The translations under genes were made by a program, and so were the position numbers. This document shows positions 4,775-5,390 of a stretch of DNA of 5,390 nt, piece after piece. The DNA comes from Cyanobacteria bacterium UBA1186. Lineage in GTDB: Bacteria > Cyanobacteriota > Vampirovibrionia > Gastranaerophilales > Gastranaerophilaceae. The stretch's first letter is position 1. Each line of letters opens with the position of its first letter. Location of the stretch: contig DBYM01000035.1 in NCBI GenBank assembly GCA_002309875.1, positions 29,075 through 34,464 on the forward strand, read 5' to 3'. The notes under the pieces are model-generated. The model was given only the letters and a program-made list of their open reading frames with translations, was not told where the DNA came from and ran no database searches.

Positions 4775-5390
4775 TTAATTTCCGTTAAAAACCAGGAACG
4801 TATTTTTGATTACTTCGTATCCTTTGAGAAGTGTTTTGTAATCGACTTTTTCGGCGGCCGAATGCATGTTGTAAACATCTGCAAGACCTAAAAGTGTCGG
4901 CATAAAGGTTTCCCCTTTTGAATTCCTGTTATGGCAATAGATATGTGTTTCCGCACCTGCGTGGAAAGACGAAATGTCGTTTTTAATTCCTGCTCTTTCG
5001 CAGGCTAAAGTGTGAACTTTTTCTATTTTATCATCTTCTGCCCTCTCAAACGGGAGAAGGTGAACTTCAAAATTAATTTCTGCTTCGGCAAGCCCTTCGT
5101 GTTCTCTGTTAAACTCATCAACTATGCTCTGCATTAGATTTTTGAGTTCATTCTCTTTTGCGACGGAAGCGCTTCTGATTGAATATGATGCCATACCGAG
5201 AGTATTGATTATATTTGTAGATGTTTTTTTCATAATTTCAGAGATATAATCGTTGGTTTTTATTCCTTTTTCAACAATGCTTGCAACAGAATTTTGAATT
5301 CCGCCCGCAACTATAGCGCCAAGATTGCAGGAAGTTATGACGCCCGTCTCATCACTGTAATATGCTCCCTGAGGGAATTTTGCCAACAGT
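4775..5390 (-). CDS. M20 family metallopeptidase (PepT-like), C-terminal part; N-terminus beyond window
   Basis: About 205 residues of the C-terminal portion of a zinc-dependent M20-family peptidase, closest in feel to peptidase T-like aminopeptidases. These cleave N-terminal residues from small peptides in the cytoplasm. The frame is open to the window edge, so TTG at 5386 is not the start. The N-terminal metal-binding motifs (HxD and the catalytic EE) are outside. Visible features are SFHAGAETHIY (around 4938-4970), in the place of the family's conserved Gly-rich turn, and NMHSAAEK (H at 4862-4864, E at 4850-4852), the H-x3-E block whose His is a C-terminal zinc ligand in M20 enzymes. The sequence KVDYKTLLKGYEVIKNTF closes the catalytic domain as expected. 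The earlier region (ASVAKENELKNLMQ...VHLLPFER) fits the lid/dimerisation domain. Substrate specificity cannot be judged. It leads the minus-strand transcript that includes the small gene downstream. Confidence 0.9.
   Translation of the reverse strand, partial: LLAKFPQGAYYSDETGVITSCNLGAIVAGGIQNSVASIVEKGIKTNDYISEIMKKTSTNIINTLGMASYSIRSASVAKENELKNLMQSIVDEFNREHEGLAEAEINFEVHLLPFERAEDDKIEKVHTLACERAGIKNDISSFHAGAETHIYCHNRNSKGETFMPTLLGLADVYNMHSAAEKVDYKTLLKGYEVIKNTFLVFNGN

Overview
The window comes from an AT-leaning bacterial chromosome. Genes are compact, Shine-Dalgarno (SD) sequences are AGGAGG-like, and the rho-independent terminators are well formed. The gene content points to an anaerobe: an iron-sulfur (Fe-S) scaffold protein sits beside a GGGtGRT-family protein, a pair found in many anaerobic lineages. 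Widespread strong SDs argue against Bacteroidota. A gut Vampirovibrionia/Gastranaerophilales or a clostridial host would fit, but taxonomy cannot be fixed from this sequence. No rRNA, tRNA, CRISPR array or mobile element was seen.

Layout. Positions 1-946 (+) hold the 3' part of a YhiN/HI0933-type flavoprotein gene that began before the window. It converges on, and overlaps by 11 bases, a minus-strand gene for a small secreted protein of unknown function (936-1562). A short divergent region (1563-1648) leads into an unrecognised 145-residue protein (1649-2086, +). It is followed by the central module on the + strand: a cysteine-rich IscU/NifU-like Fe-S scaffold (2179-2880) and the GGGtGRT protein (2952-3953). 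The module ends in a 14-bp stem terminator. A 75-residue DUF378 membrane protein (4108-4335, +) follows. It shares a bidirectional terminator with a converging minus-strand pair: a small unknown protein (4382-4723) and, upstream of it, the C-terminal part of an M20-family, PepT-like peptidase (4775 to beyond 5390).

Working together. The only clear functional unit is the scaffold/GGGtGRT pair. Its adjacency is conserved in other bacteria but its biochemical role is not established, so it is the best candidate here for an undescribed system, probably Fe-S or metallocofactor handling. Its arginine codons avoid AGG, unlike the flavoprotein gene upstream, which hints at strong expression. The M20 peptidase and the small protein after it look co-transcribed. 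The remaining genes seem to be independent units.
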